DNA of 28,944 nt from JAAZZIT01 sp964480525. GTDB lineage: Bacteria; Bacillota; Clostridia; Oscillospirales; Ruminococcaceae. How positions within the stretch are numbered: position 1 is the first letter of the stretch; the number at the start of each line of letters is the position of its first letter. Positions 7,509 to 14,758 of this stretch are shown here, piece after piece. The DNA lies in contig CAYZOV010000019.1 in NCBI GenBank assembly GCA_964480525.1, positions 1-28,944 of the forward strand, read 5' to 3'. Under the pieces are notes generated by a model. That model was not told the origin of the DNA and did no database searches. It worked only from the letters and a program-made list of their open reading frames with translations. The translations under genes were made by a program, and so were the position numbers.

Positions 7509-8213
7509 ATGCCGCTGACAATAGCAATATGCGATGACAACGAAAATCAAATAAAAGAGCTACTCCGACTGCTTGATGAATGGTCAGCGGATAAGCCTTT
7601 TGCTCTTGCAATAGATGAATACATAAGCGCAGAGAGTTTTCTTTTCAGCTATCCCGACAAGCCCTGCGACCTGCTCCTGCTTGACATAGAGATGAAGCAG
7701 CTCAACGGTATGGAGCTTGCGAAGAAGCTGCGTTCCGACGGAGATATGCTTCCTATTGTTTTCATAACAGGCTACTCGGATTATATCGGTGATGGCTACG
7801 AGGTTGAGGCACTACATTATCTTCTGAAACCTGTGGATAAGCATAAACTGTTTGCTGTTCTTGACCGTTACATAAAGCGGCACTCTCCCGAAAATGAAAT
7901 TACAATCAAATGTGAGGATAAGATAATACACCTATCGCCCGATATGATAATGTACTGTGAGGCTGTGGGTAAGAAAACTCATATTCACACCAAAGAGCAG
8001 GTGCTGATATGCGAAATGGGTATCGGTAATTTAAGCGGTAACCTCGGCTCGGATTTTATTTCCTGTCATCGTTCTTATGTTGTAAATCTGCGATATGTAA
8101 GGAGTATCGGAAAGACGGAGATTGCGCTTGATAATGGTGAGAGTGTTCCTCTTTCAAGGCGGTTATATAAAGAAGTAAACGAGAAGTTTATTCAGTTCTA
8201 CACGAAAGGATAA
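7509..8213 (+). CDS. LytTR-family response regulator
   Basis: This 234-residue AgrA/ComE-type regulator has an N-terminal receiver followed by a LytTR DNA-binding domain. Receiver residues visible: the acidic pair in ICDDN (about 8-10), the phospho-acceptor Asp in LLLLDIEM (about 57), Thr in FITGYS and the Lys of LLKPVD. The LytTR part (about residues 135-230) carries IMYCEAVGKKTHIH, FISCHRSYVVNLRYV and LSRRLYKEV. Translation starts at ATG 7509 after TGAGGTG; upstream in-frame codons overlap the promoter. The kinase gene follows three bases later. Likely targets are the near-consensus LytTR boxes at 8955-8986, in front of the ABC exporter genes. Confidence 0.92.
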   Translation: MPLTIAICDDNENQIKELLRLLDEWSADKPFALAIDEYISAESFLFSYPDKPCDLLLLDIEMKQLNGMELAKKLRSDGDMLPIVFITGYSDYIGDGYEVEALHYLLKPVDKHKLFAVLDRYIKRHSPENEITIKCEDKIIHLSPDMIMYCEAVGKKTHIHTKEQVLICEMGIGNLSGNLGSDFISCHRSYVVNLRYVRSIGKTEIALDNGESVPLSRRLYKEVNEKFIQFYTKG

Positions 8214-8216
8214 ATT

Positions 8217-8951
8217 ATGGAAATTGCAATAATAATTGGTGTAATAATACTCTTATCTGTCATCTGCATTATAGGATTTTTTCTACTTCGCCGCACACTC
8301 TACAATATGATAGACCGCCGCATTGAACGCTTTCAGAGTGAACTTATTGAAAAGCAGGTGCGTGAAATTCAGAATATGTACCGTCAAGTGCGTGGCTGGA
8401 GACACGATTACCGCAATCACATCAACAATATGAAAATCCAGCTTTCACAGGAGAATTACGACGGACTTTCCGACTATCTCAACGAACTTGCAGATGACCT
8501 TGACACTGTTGATACCGTAATCAAGACAGGAAATGTTATGGCTGACGCTATTCTCAACAGCAAGTTGACGGTAGCACAGAAGCTGAATGTTCAGCTTAAC
8601 GTCAAGGCGAATGTTCCCGAAGCGCTCCCTATGAGCGATGTGGAGCTTTGCTCGGTGCTTGGAAATATGCTTGATAATGCAGTTGAAGCTTGTGGCACAC
8701 TTCCCGAGGAAGAACGCTTTATGCGTGTCTATATTGGTAAGCTGAAAGGTCAGCTTTATCTTTCAGTTCAGAACTCGGCTGGCAAAGTACGCAAGGAAAA
8801 AGGCTCTTATCTTTCTACGAAAGAAGGCGAACACGGCTATGGTCTGTTCAGAATTGACAGAGTTGCCAAGAAATACGGCGGCTATGTCAATCGGCAGAAC
8901 GAGGAGGGCATATTTGCTACCGAGATAATGATTCCATTGCAGACCGCCTGA
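8217..8951 (+). CDS. GHKL-type sensor histidine kinase with a minimal membrane anchor
   Basis: This 244-residue kinase partners the LytTR regulator just upstream. It has one N-terminal transmembrane helix (about residues 3-25) and almost no extracellular loop. A coiled segment leads to the phospho-acceptor motif WRHDYRNH (about 62-69), and the GHKL ATPase domain has the N box LGNMLDNAVEA (about 147-157) and a glycine-rich HGYGLFRI. Relatives such as AgrC have five to seven membrane helices. Their absence suggests sensing within the membrane or through a partner, such as the ABC exporter encoded next, as in intramembrane-sensing kinases of antimicrobial-peptide systems. That role is inference. 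Confidence 0.9.
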   Translation: MEIAIIIGVIILLSVICIIGFFLLRRTLYNMIDRRIERFQSELIEKQVREIQNMYRQVRGWRHDYRNHINNMKIQLSQENYDGLSDYLNELADDLDTVDTVIKTGNVMADAILNSKLTVAQKLNVQLNVKANVPEALPMSDVELCSVLGNMLDNAVEACGTLPEEERFMRVYIGKLKGQLYLSVQNSAGKVRKEKGSYLSTKEGEHGYGLFRIDRVAKKYGGYVNRQNEEGIFATEIMIPLQTA

Positions 8952-8954
8952 TTT

Positions 8955-8986
8955 ACCATTCGTTCCGTATATTGACCGTTCGTTCC
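8955..8986 (+). promoter_or_regulatory. LytTR-box direct repeat (operator for the exporter genes)
   Basis: ACCATTCGTTCC (8955-8966) and ACCGTTCGTTCC (8975-8986) are direct repeats 20 bp apart. The 9-mer ACCGTTCGT matches the published LytTR consensus [TA][AC][CA]GTTN[AG][TG] at every position, and the first copy differs at one. A -10-like TATGCT (9011-9016) has no -35 at the expected place, as expected for an activator-dependent promoter. This is probably the site through which the adjacent regulator switches on the exporter. Confidence 0.75.
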
Positions 8987-9010
8987 GAAATCAACACGAA
9001 CGGTCGTTTT
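8974..9010 (+). terminator. Hairpin overlapping the LytTR box, possible terminator of the kinase gene
   Basis: GACCGTTCGT (8974-8983) pairs perfectly with ACGAACGGTC (8996-9005), and the stem is followed by GTTTTTAT. It could end the two-component transcript or serve as a third, inverted regulator site. Both readings use the same bases. Confidence 0.55.
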
Positions 9011-9041
9011 TATGCTATGCTTGAAGAGAGGTGAAATAAAT

Positions 9042-10910
9042 ATGGTTAAGGTAACAAAATGGGATAAGAAAAAGAAGAAAGAGGACTGGGCAAATTACCG
9101 AAAGGAGCAGGCAAAAATCAAGTATAAAACCTCTGAGAATATGCGGTATATTCTTGCGGAACTATGGAAAAGCCATCCGCTGATGCTTATTCTGATTTTT
9201 GTTCAGGTGATAGCACTTGTCGCTGAATCGCTTTTCACAACCTTTACAGGAAAATATGTTGTTGAGCTTGCCTTGGGAACATCATCAAGAGTTCAGCTTA
9301 CGGTGATATGTCTTTTGCTTATTATCGGCGAGCGGATTACAAAATATATCACGAACGAAATTTATGATTACGGCGGATATTACGGAAATTATAAATTTGC
9401 CTGCCATACAACCCGAAAAATCATACGCAAAAATATGTCCACGGACTATGAAAACAATGAAAGCTGTAAAAACAGCGACGCCATACAAAAGGCGTGGGTA
9501 GGCTCTGATTATATATCGTATCAGACTGTAAACACAATAAAATTATTTCTGTCAGCGGTTTTGCGTGTTGCAGCATACGGTGGAATACTTTCGATGCTTA
9601 GTCCCGTTATGCTGTTAATTGTCGGAGTTCCTGCGATAGCAAGCTTCTATATCGAGCGGCATAAAATGATGTGGATATGGAATATGTCGGATAACTGGCA
9701 GAAATATGTCCGTGAGCTTAATTATATAAGCGATGCAGCAAGTGATTTTTCAGCCGCAAAGGACGTTCGTGTTTACGGTATGGATAAGTGGTTTTCAAAG
9801 CTGTTCTCAAGGGCGTTCAGTAACAGGCTTAACTGGTATGAACAGCAGGACGAATGGTCGTTCAGGCATGACCTCGCCCGTGTGCTGATGGTGTATTTGT
9901 CAAACTTTGCCGCTTATGCCTGTGTAATCTATATGGTTGTAAACGGGGATATCGGCGCAGGCGATTTTGTGCTGTACTTTAATTCGATATCCGATTTCAG
10001 CTGGGCGGTAAGAGAGGTTTTTGATAAGGCTTCGGGCTTTAACTGGCTTTCAGAAAACATTTCATTTTCAAGAGAATACCTTGATATTGTGGATAAAACA
10101 AATCGTGGAGTCGGTGAAAAATTGCCGACGGGAGAATGTGAAATTGAATTTAAAAATGTAAGCTATAAATACAGCAGTGCAGAAAAGCCTACAATTAATA
10201 ATATTTCCTTTAAGCTTAATAAGGGAGAACGGCTTGCACTTGTGGGACTTAACGGTGCAGGAAAAACAACACTGATAAAGCTTATTTGCGGACTTTATGA
10301 CCCTACTGAGGGCGAGATTTTACTGAACGGCAAGCCCGTGAACAGCTATAACAGAGATGAATATTTCAAACTTTTTAGTGCGGTTTTTCAGGATATCTGC
10401 GTTTTGCCCGTAACTATTGCCGAAAACATTTCGGGGGCAGAAACAGGTAAGTATAATCTTGAAAAAGTATATAGCTGTATGAAAAAGGCTGGTATTTATG
10501 AAAAAGTTATGAACCTTTCCGAGAAGGAAAATACTAAGCTTGTAAAATCTGTTTTTGAAAATGCAACCGAGCTTTCGGGAGGAGAAACGCAGAAGCTAGC
10601 ACTTGCAAGGGCATTGTATAAGGACGCTCCTATACTTTTACTTGACGAGCCGACAGCGGCTCTCGACCCCGTTGCAGAGCAGAAAATGTATCTTAATTAT
10701 GCTGATTTTTCAAGAGGAAAATCCTCCGTTTTTATTTCACACAGACTTGCTTCGACACGTTTCTGCGATAGAATAATTCTGATAGAAAACGGCACAATTG
10801 CCGAGTGCGGAAGCCATTCGGAGCTTATGGCACAGGGTGGAAAGTATGCAGAGCTTTTTGAGCTTCAGAGCAGCTATTACAATGATGAGGAGGTGCAGAT
10901 AAATGAGTGA
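9042..10910 (+). CDS. ABC exporter subunit, fused permease and ATPase (first of a pair)
   Basis: This 622-residue half-transporter of the type IV (B-family) exporter fold opens with a highly charged lysine-rich cytoplasmic stretch (about 1-40). A six-helix transmembrane domain (about 45-345) and a nucleotide-binding domain follow, with Walker A GLNGAGKTT, Q-loop VFQDI, signature LSGGETQKLALARA, Walker B ILLLDEPTAALD and H-loop FISHRL. The ATP-site motifs are intact. I chose ATG 9042 because GAGAGGTG precedes it; an ATG 30 bases upstream sits in the promoter. The next gene starts inside its last codons (8-bp overlap), so the products probably form a heterodimer. The LytTR/GHKL context suggests export of, or resistance to, a peptide, but the substrate is unknown. 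Confidence 0.9.
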   Translation: MVKVTKWDKKKKKEDWANYRKEQAKIKYKTSENMRYILAELWKSHPLMLILIFVQVIALVAESLFTTFTGKYVVELALGTSSRVQLTVICLLLIIGERITKYITNEIYDYGGYYGNYKFACHTTRKIIRKNMSTDYENNESCKNSDAIQKAWVGSDYISYQTVNTIKLFLSAVLRVAAYGGILSMLSPVMLLIVGVPAIASFYIERHKMMWIWNMSDNWQKYVRELNYISDAASDFSAAKDVRVYGMDKWFSKLFSRAFSNRLNWYEQQDEWSFRHDLARVLMVYLSNFAAYACVIYMVVNGDIGAGDFVLYFNSISDFSWAVREVFDKASGFNWLSENISFSREYLDIVDKTNRGVGEKLPTGECEIEFKNVSYKYSSAEKPTINNISFKLNKGERLALVGLNGAGKTTLIKLICGLYDPTEGEILLNGKPVNSYNRDEYFKLFSAVFQDICVLPVTIAENISGAETGKYNLEKVYSCMKKAGIYEKVMNLSEKENTKLVKSVFENATELSGGETQKLALARALYKDAPILLLDEPTAALDPVAEQKMYLNYADFSRGKSSVFISHRLASTRFCDRIILIENGTIAECGSHSELMAQGGKYAELFELQSSYYNDEEVQINE

Positions 10911-11781
10911 CAGTAACGAAAAGCTTCTTACTCCAAAGGAGAAACGGGAGATAATACGGCGAACACTTAAGGCCGTTGGCAAGGCAGACAAAGGCTATAT
11001 TGCGAGAGATACAATAAAATACTGCGTTGACCTTTCTGGCAATATATTTTCGGTTTTTCTGTCTGCACTTGTCATTGACGGAATTGCAGGGGCGAAACCT
11101 ATTGAAACATTGCTGATTTATGTAGCGATAGTTGTTGGTATTCAGGCGTTACTTTCCGTGATACAAAGATTTCTTTTCAGACGCAATAATTATCATAGCT
11201 TCAGAAAAACCACAAATATGCAGAAAAGTCTTTGGCAAAAAGTTATGACTATGGATTTTGTTCATCTTGAAAGCACGGATACACAGAACAGGTATGCAAA
11301 AGCACAGCGTCAGCCCGAAAACAGAACCGCAGGAATTGAGGCTTTATGCAACTATTTCAGAAATACTGTCGGCGGAGCTTTTATGTTGGTATTGGGCGTT
11401 ATTCTTATTATTCCAATTGCTTTCAAACAGCCAACCGAAACGACAGGTTTTATGGGTTTTGTGCAATCTGTATGGGGATTTGTTTCAGTGGCGGTAATTG
11501 TGACAGTGCTGGAGTTTATAAAATCCTTGGTGATAAATCCCAAAGCAATAGTAGGCTTTGAAAAAATACATAATGATAAAAATGTTATTATGGCAGACCG
11601 TGCCAACAACTTTTTTAATCATTATGTATTAAATAATTACCGCAACGGTAAAGAGATAAGAATGTATTCACAGCAGAGCCTTATTGAAAAGGAGCTTGAC
11701 AAGGCAAAAAAACAAATTCTGAAGGCTGGCTTCGGGGATATAAAAATGCAATGCTTCCGAATTTTCTCTTTCAGCTTGTAA
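10903..11781 (+). CDS. ABC exporter second subunit, N-terminal (membrane) part, frameshifted
   Basis: These 292 codons cover the N-terminal two thirds of an exporter transmembrane domain: a charged start, membrane helices from about residue 40, the NRYAKAQRQPENR intracellular loop, and GKEIRMYSQQ, which precedes the last two helices. The frame then stops at 11779-11781, where the homologous protein should continue. The rest is present one frame back (11751-12800). An A7 run at 11706-11712, read as GCA AAA AAA, lies in the zone where both frames are open (11700-11781). A -1 shift there, or one missing base nearby, would give a normal protein of about 632 residues matching its partner. The gene is either disrupted, misread in sequencing, or expressed by frameshifting. 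Confidence 0.8.
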   Translation: MSDSNEKLLTPKEKREIIRRTLKAVGKADKGYIARDTIKYCVDLSGNIFSVFLSALVIDGIAGAKPIETLLIYVAIVVGIQALLSVIQRFLFRRNNYHSFRKTTNMQKSLWQKVMTMDFVHLESTDTQNRYAKAQRQPENRTAGIEALCNYFRNTVGGAFMLVLGVILIIPIAFKQPTETTGFMGFVQSVWGFVSVAVIVTVLEFIKSLVINPKAIVGFEKIHNDKNVIMADRANNFFNHYVLNNYRNGKEIRMYSQQSLIEKELDKAKKQILKAGFGDIKMQCFRIFSFSL

Positions 11782-12800
11782 ATATTCTGACCGAGATACT
11801 TATGTATGGTTTTGCGGTGTTAAGGGCAATGAGCGGAATGCTTACTCCTGGTGAGGTTATAGCTTTTGTGGGATATTTCAGTGAAATATCCGCAGGCGTT
11901 TCGGAAATTTCAGACGGGATGGGTCTGCTGAAAATAACGCCGACCTTCTGCAAGCAGTATTTCGATTTTCTCGACATTCCCGACGAAAAATACAAAGGTA
12001 CAATCCCCACAGAAAAGCGTGATGATAACGAGTATGAGTTTGAGTTCAAACACGTTTATTTCAAATATCCCGACAGCGAGGATTATGTGCTGAAGGACGT
12101 AAATCTTAAATGGCGTATCGGTGAGAAAATGGCTCTTGTAGGCAAGAACGGCTGCGGAAAATCTACGCTTGTGAAGCTCCTTTGCCGACTTTACGACCCT
12201 ACCGAGGGCGAAATTACCCTTAACGGCATTGACATCAGAAAATATAGGTATGAGGAATATGTGGCGCTGTTTTCGGTTGTATTTCAGGACAGTAAGCTGT
12301 TTTCTTTCAGCCTTGCGGAGAATGTTGCGGCGGATACGGAATATGACGCAGAGCGTGTTGAAAGCTGTGTCTGCAGAGCAGGTCTTTCAGAACGGCTTGA
12401 TACAATGGAGAATGGCATAGAAACCTGTCTTTACAAGGATTTCGATGATAAGGGTGTAGAGATTTCGGGCGGTGAAATGCAGAAGCTGTGTCTTGCAAGA
12501 GCAATTTACAAAGGCTCACCCTTTATCGTCCTTGACGAGCCGACAGCGGCACTTGACCCTATCTCCGAACACGATATTTACACCAAGTTCAACGGAATAG
12601 TCGGCACAAGAACGGCGATATATATTTCACACCGACTTTCCTCTTGCCGTTTTTGTGATGAGATAACTGTTATGGAAAACGGACGAATTGCAGAGCGTGG
12701 CTCACACGATGAGCTTATTGGAAAGGGCGGAGTGTATAAAGAACTCTGGACGGCTCAGGCGGAGTATTATAAGGATACGGCTGGAGAGTTGTATGCATAA
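11751..12800 (+). CDS. ABC exporter second subunit, C-terminal (membrane end and ATPase) part
   Basis: This frame holds the final membrane helices and a complete nucleotide-binding domain of the same half-transporter: Walker A GKNGCGKST, Q-loop VFQDS, signature ISGGEMQKLCLARA, Walker B FIVLDEPTAALD and H-loop YISHRL. All catalytic motifs are intact, so the ATPase has been under selection despite the frame break. An internal ATG at 11751 has no good ribosome site, so independent translation looks unlikely. A frameshift-restored fusion with the 10903 frame is the simplest explanation. A strong hairpin terminator follows the stop by six bases. Confidence 0.82.
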   Translation: MLPNFLFQLVNILTEILMYGFAVLRAMSGMLTPGEVIAFVGYFSEISAGVSEISDGMGLLKITPTFCKQYFDFLDIPDEKYKGTIPTEKRDDNEYEFEFKHVYFKYPDSEDYVLKDVNLKWRIGEKMALVGKNGCGKSTLVKLLCRLYDPTEGEITLNGIDIRKYRYEEYVALFSVVFQDSKLFSFSLAENVAADTEYDAERVESCVCRAGLSERLDTMENGIETCLYKDFDDKGVEISGGEMQKLCLARAIYKGSPFIVLDEPTAALDPISEHDIYTKFNGIVGTRTAIYISHRLSSCRFCDEITVMENGRIAERGSHDELIGKGGVYKELWTAQAEYYKDTAGELYA

Positions 12801-12802
12801 AA

Positions 12803-12974
12803 TTAAGCAGAGTGGTTTTTGCCACTCTGCTATTTGTATAATTGGTTTTATTTCACCCGTACACACAGGCGGAGATAACTCAATCCCATTTCGTTACATA
12901 CCCTCAGCCATAAACGCTGTGGAAGTTGACCCGTTCACAACGAGTCGGCATTTGAAAATGTGTATAATAACTCA
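12803..12974 (-). ncRNA. Candidate structured small RNA of the mobile element
   Basis: A consensus promoter on the minus strand predicts a transcript of about 170 nt that ends in the shared hairpin and contains no convincing protein frame. It folds by eye. GACTCGTT / AACGGGTC forms an 8-bp stem with a 3-nt loop. Downstream, CCACAG pairs with CTGTG, enclosing GAG/CTC and TAAC/GTTA pairs. The longest peptide with an ATG near the 5' end is about 15 residues with no clear ribosome site. I do not recognise an RNA family, so function is unknown; antisense control, a type I antitoxin or an element regulator are all open. Confidence 0.5.
12804..12836. terminator. Hairpin terminator, exporter operon (+) and minus-strand RNA
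   Basis: The 10-bp perfect stem AGCAGAGTGG / CCACTCTGCT has a TTTTTG loop. The plus side continues ATTTGTAT. The minus side continues TTAATTTTA, a better U-rich tail, so the hairpin can end the transcript coming from 12974 as well. Confidence 0.8.
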
Positions 12975-12980
12975 GTTTTT

Positions 12981-13009
12981 ATTATACCACAATACCTGTC
13001 GGATTTCAA
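12981..13009 (-). promoter_or_regulatory. Strong minus-strand promoter
   Basis: On the minus strand, TTGAAA (13009-13004), a 17-bp spacer and TATAAT (12986-12981) match the sigma-A consensus. It points left towards the exporter terminator and is the main reason to propose an RNA there. Confidence 0.75.
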
Positions 13010-13443
13010 TATCTGAACAGGTTTTGCGAAAAATTTTGTCAAGGTGCAATCAGCGAATTTATAAGGTTTTGCAGGCTCTCGTTCTCTTGTATATGAAATT
13101 ACCCTGCCATACATTTCACAGAGATTACAGCGCACATAAAAAGCCGTTTTTCTTCCCGAAACCGCACAGTAAAATTAAAACTGTCAGCGCACCCGAAAAA
13201 AGTTTTCAACTCACACGGAAATTACCATAATAGGAAAATATCCTGCACCGAAATATCGGCGTATTATATTCCACTGTGCAGAATTTCACGCAGGAAATAC
13301 TACGGGAGATATTAAAGATATAGGTTGCTATCATCTAAAAACAAAAGAGCTATTATTAACCATCAATCCATCAATCTACGCAAACGGAAACCGCCGTAAC
13401 AGGATTTATGCAGTATGGTACAATCGAATAAAACAGCTATTTC
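13010..13443. other. Gene-poor stretch between the RNA promoter and a terminator
   Basis: I find no supportable gene here. One plus-strand frame stays open from about 13175 to 13550 but has no ATG, GTG or TTG near its beginning, and its predicted residues are not recognisable. A short minus-strand frame (12935-13135) is cysteine-containing but lacks a ribosome site. The stretch may be decayed coding sequence. Confidence 0.4.
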
Positions 13444-13490
13444 AGCACCGGGATGGTACAGTAAATCTGTATCTGAGCGGTGCTTTTTTA
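13444..13490 (+). terminator. Long hairpin with T-run
   Basis: The outer arms AGCACCG (13444-13450) and CGGTGCT (13478-13484) enclose a second pairing (GATGGTACAG with CTGTATC), followed by six T. It is a convincing plus-strand terminator with no clear gene in front of it, so the upstream sequence may be an untranslated transcript or gene remains. Confidence 0.65.
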
Positions 13491-13513
13491 TGCGCTGATG
13501 GTTGCCACTCTGT

Positions 13514-14110
13514 GATTTTTTCGGCTTATATATTAGAGGGACTTTTATAGTTAACACTCACTCGATTTTTTTACCTTTAAAAGTAGAGGGATAAATTTAA
13601 GGTTGCCACCCGTCCGATTTTTTACCTTTAAAAGTAGAGGGCATTATAAAATCCTCAGCTTATCTGAAATTTTTATTCTGAACAGTGCATTGACTATGTT
13701 ATTTTTTCCTGCATATAGTAGAAGATTTTTTCGCCCACCTGCCCATTTTTTCGGCTTATAAAAGTAGAGGGATATATTATAACATCGCTTTTGAATTCCT
13801 ACGAAATGTGAAAGTTTGATGAAACCTTTTGAAAACAGGTGATAAAATCGGCTTAAAAATGGCAATGAGTGAAGGAATAAAATTATTTTCGCTCACCTAT
13901 ATGATTTTTTACCTTTAAAAGTGAGAGGAATTTTATAAAATGATGCATTGCCCTGCGAATTTTTCGGCGTATAAAAGTGAGGGGATATTTAACCAAAGAA
14001 TAAAGCGGTATTGCAGGTAGGGCGTGAAACACGACCTACCGCATTAGCAGCCTCCGCTAAAAAAACAATTTGGTACACATACCCGATTTTTTACCTTTAA
14101 AAGTAGAGAG
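13514..14110 (+). repeat. Seven dispersed 26-28 bp repeats upstream of the Rep-like gene
   Basis: Copies start at 13514, 13564, 13616, 13745, 13903, 13957 and 14085. Each has GATTTTTT (or close to it), then ACCTTTAAAAGT or CGGCTTATAAAAGT, then a purine block (AGAGGG or GAGGGG). Two sub-types occur: ACCTTTAAAAGT in copies 2, 3, 5 and 7, and CGG(C/T)-type in 1, 4 and 6. Start-to-start distances are 50, 52, 129, 158, 54 and 128. A looser conserved block (GGTGGGC-like on the minus strand) precedes most copies. Within the first sub-type, TACCTTTAAAAGTA is a near-palindrome. The array sits directly before a small replication-initiator-like gene, as iterons do. Confidence 0.8.
14016..14040. repeat. 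Strong inverted repeat between repeat copies 6 and 7
   Basis: GGTAGGGCGTG and CACGACCTACC pair over 11 positions with one mismatch and a 3-base AAA loop. An alternative pairing uses GCGGTA (14005-14010) with TACCGC just after. No T-run follows, so this is not a terminator. An origin or regulatory structure is possible. Confidence 0.55.
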
Positions 14111-14162
14111 TATTTACATATCCCGATAATCGGGAGAAATAAAACTGAAAGGATATGATACA

Positions 14163-14501
14163 ATGCCAAAGTTAAAAGCAAAGCGGAACAGATTTGTTTC
14201 TATGGACAACGAATTTCTCACAAGAAAGGATTTATCGCTGAAAGCCAAAGGGTTGCTTGCGTGTATGCTGTGCCTGCCGCCCGACTGGAGATTTTCTATC
14301 GAGGGACTTGCCTACATCAATAAGGAGAGCGAGAGTGCCATTTCCTCTGCGCTACGGGAACTGGAGCAGTTCGATTATCTGCGGCGGAGCTATCCGAGGA
14401 CAGAGGACGGAAAAATCGCAAATGCCGTTTATACGATTTGCGATATTCCAATCGTCGAATACGAAACGCTACACGGCGAAATAGATGACGCCCTGAATTA
14501 G
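14163..14501 (+). CDS. Helix-turn-helix protein resembling the N-terminus of RepA-type initiators
   Basis: This 112-residue protein resembles the N-terminal winged-helix domain of replication-initiator/replisome-organiser-like proteins found on Firmicutes mobile elements. Typical features are FVSMDNEFLTRKDLSLKAKGLLA (split here: FVSMDNEFL, then LSLKAKGLLACML), the helix pair SIEGLAYINKESESAISSALRELE (about residues 45-70), and YLRRSYPRTEDGKIANAVYTI as the wing. Relatives usually continue for another 100-200 residues, so this one is short or truncated at TAG 14499-14501. A GAAAGGA site precedes the ATG. Seven iteron-like repeats lie upstream and three tandem repeats follow at once. It could start replication of the excised circle or regulate the element. 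Confidence 0.7.
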   Translation: MPKLKAKRNRFVSMDNEFLTRKDLSLKAKGLLACMLCLPPDWRFSIEGLAYINKESESAISSALRELEQFDYLRRSYPRTEDGKIANAVYTICDIPIVEYETLHGEIDDALN

Positions 14502-14507
14502 GGCACT

Positions 14508-14750
14508 GGTTGCAGAGAAAGCACACACCCCGTTTCAGGGTGAGTGCTGGGAATGATTTCTTATGCCGTCGTGAAATTCAACGGCAGTGGTTGCAGGGAA
14601 AGTACACACCTCGTTTCAGGGTGAGTGCTGAGAATGATTTTTTATGCCGTCGTGAAATTCAACGGCAGTGGTTGCAGAGAAAGCACCCGCCCCGTTTCAG
14701 GGCGAGTGCAGTGGGCGGAATTATCTGCCGTCGTGAAATGCGACTCCATA
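14508..14750 (+). repeat. Three tandem 81-bp repeats with paired hairpins
   Basis: Units begin at 14508, 14589 and 14670, each with GGTTGCAG. Units 1 and 2 differ at about five positions; unit 3 keeps the first part and decays towards its end. Each unit can form two hairpins. One has GCAC..ACCC pairing with GGGT..GTGC around CGTTTCA, and the other has TGCCGT pairing with ACGGCA around CGTGAAATTCA (lost in unit 3). The period is divisible by three, so one frame stays open through the array, but that frame has no ribosome site and no recognisable product. Confidence 0.85.
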
Positions 14751-14758
14751 GACACAGA

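Noticed and set aside
12935..13135. A 66-residue minus-strand cysteine-containing protein
   Set aside because: There is no ribosome site, its frame runs through the RNA promoter region, and no family was recognised.
12688..13230. A 180-codon plus-strand frame overlapping the exporter ATPase end
   Set aside because: It starts inside the conserved ATPase domain, crosses the terminator, and has no ribosome site or recognisable motifs.
13175..13550. A long plus-strand open frame of about 120 codons
   Set aside because: It has no ATG, GTG or TTG start near its beginning, no ribosome site, an unrecognisable product, and it runs through a terminator hairpin and repeat copy 1.
13514..14110. Repeats as a CRISPR array
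   Set aside because: The spacings vary from about 50 to 158 bases, the repeats differ between two sub-types, and there are no cas genes.
14163..14501. Calling this a full replication initiator
   Set aside because: Only the N-terminal winged-helix part is present, at 112 residues; the catalytic or ATPase-interacting portion is missing.
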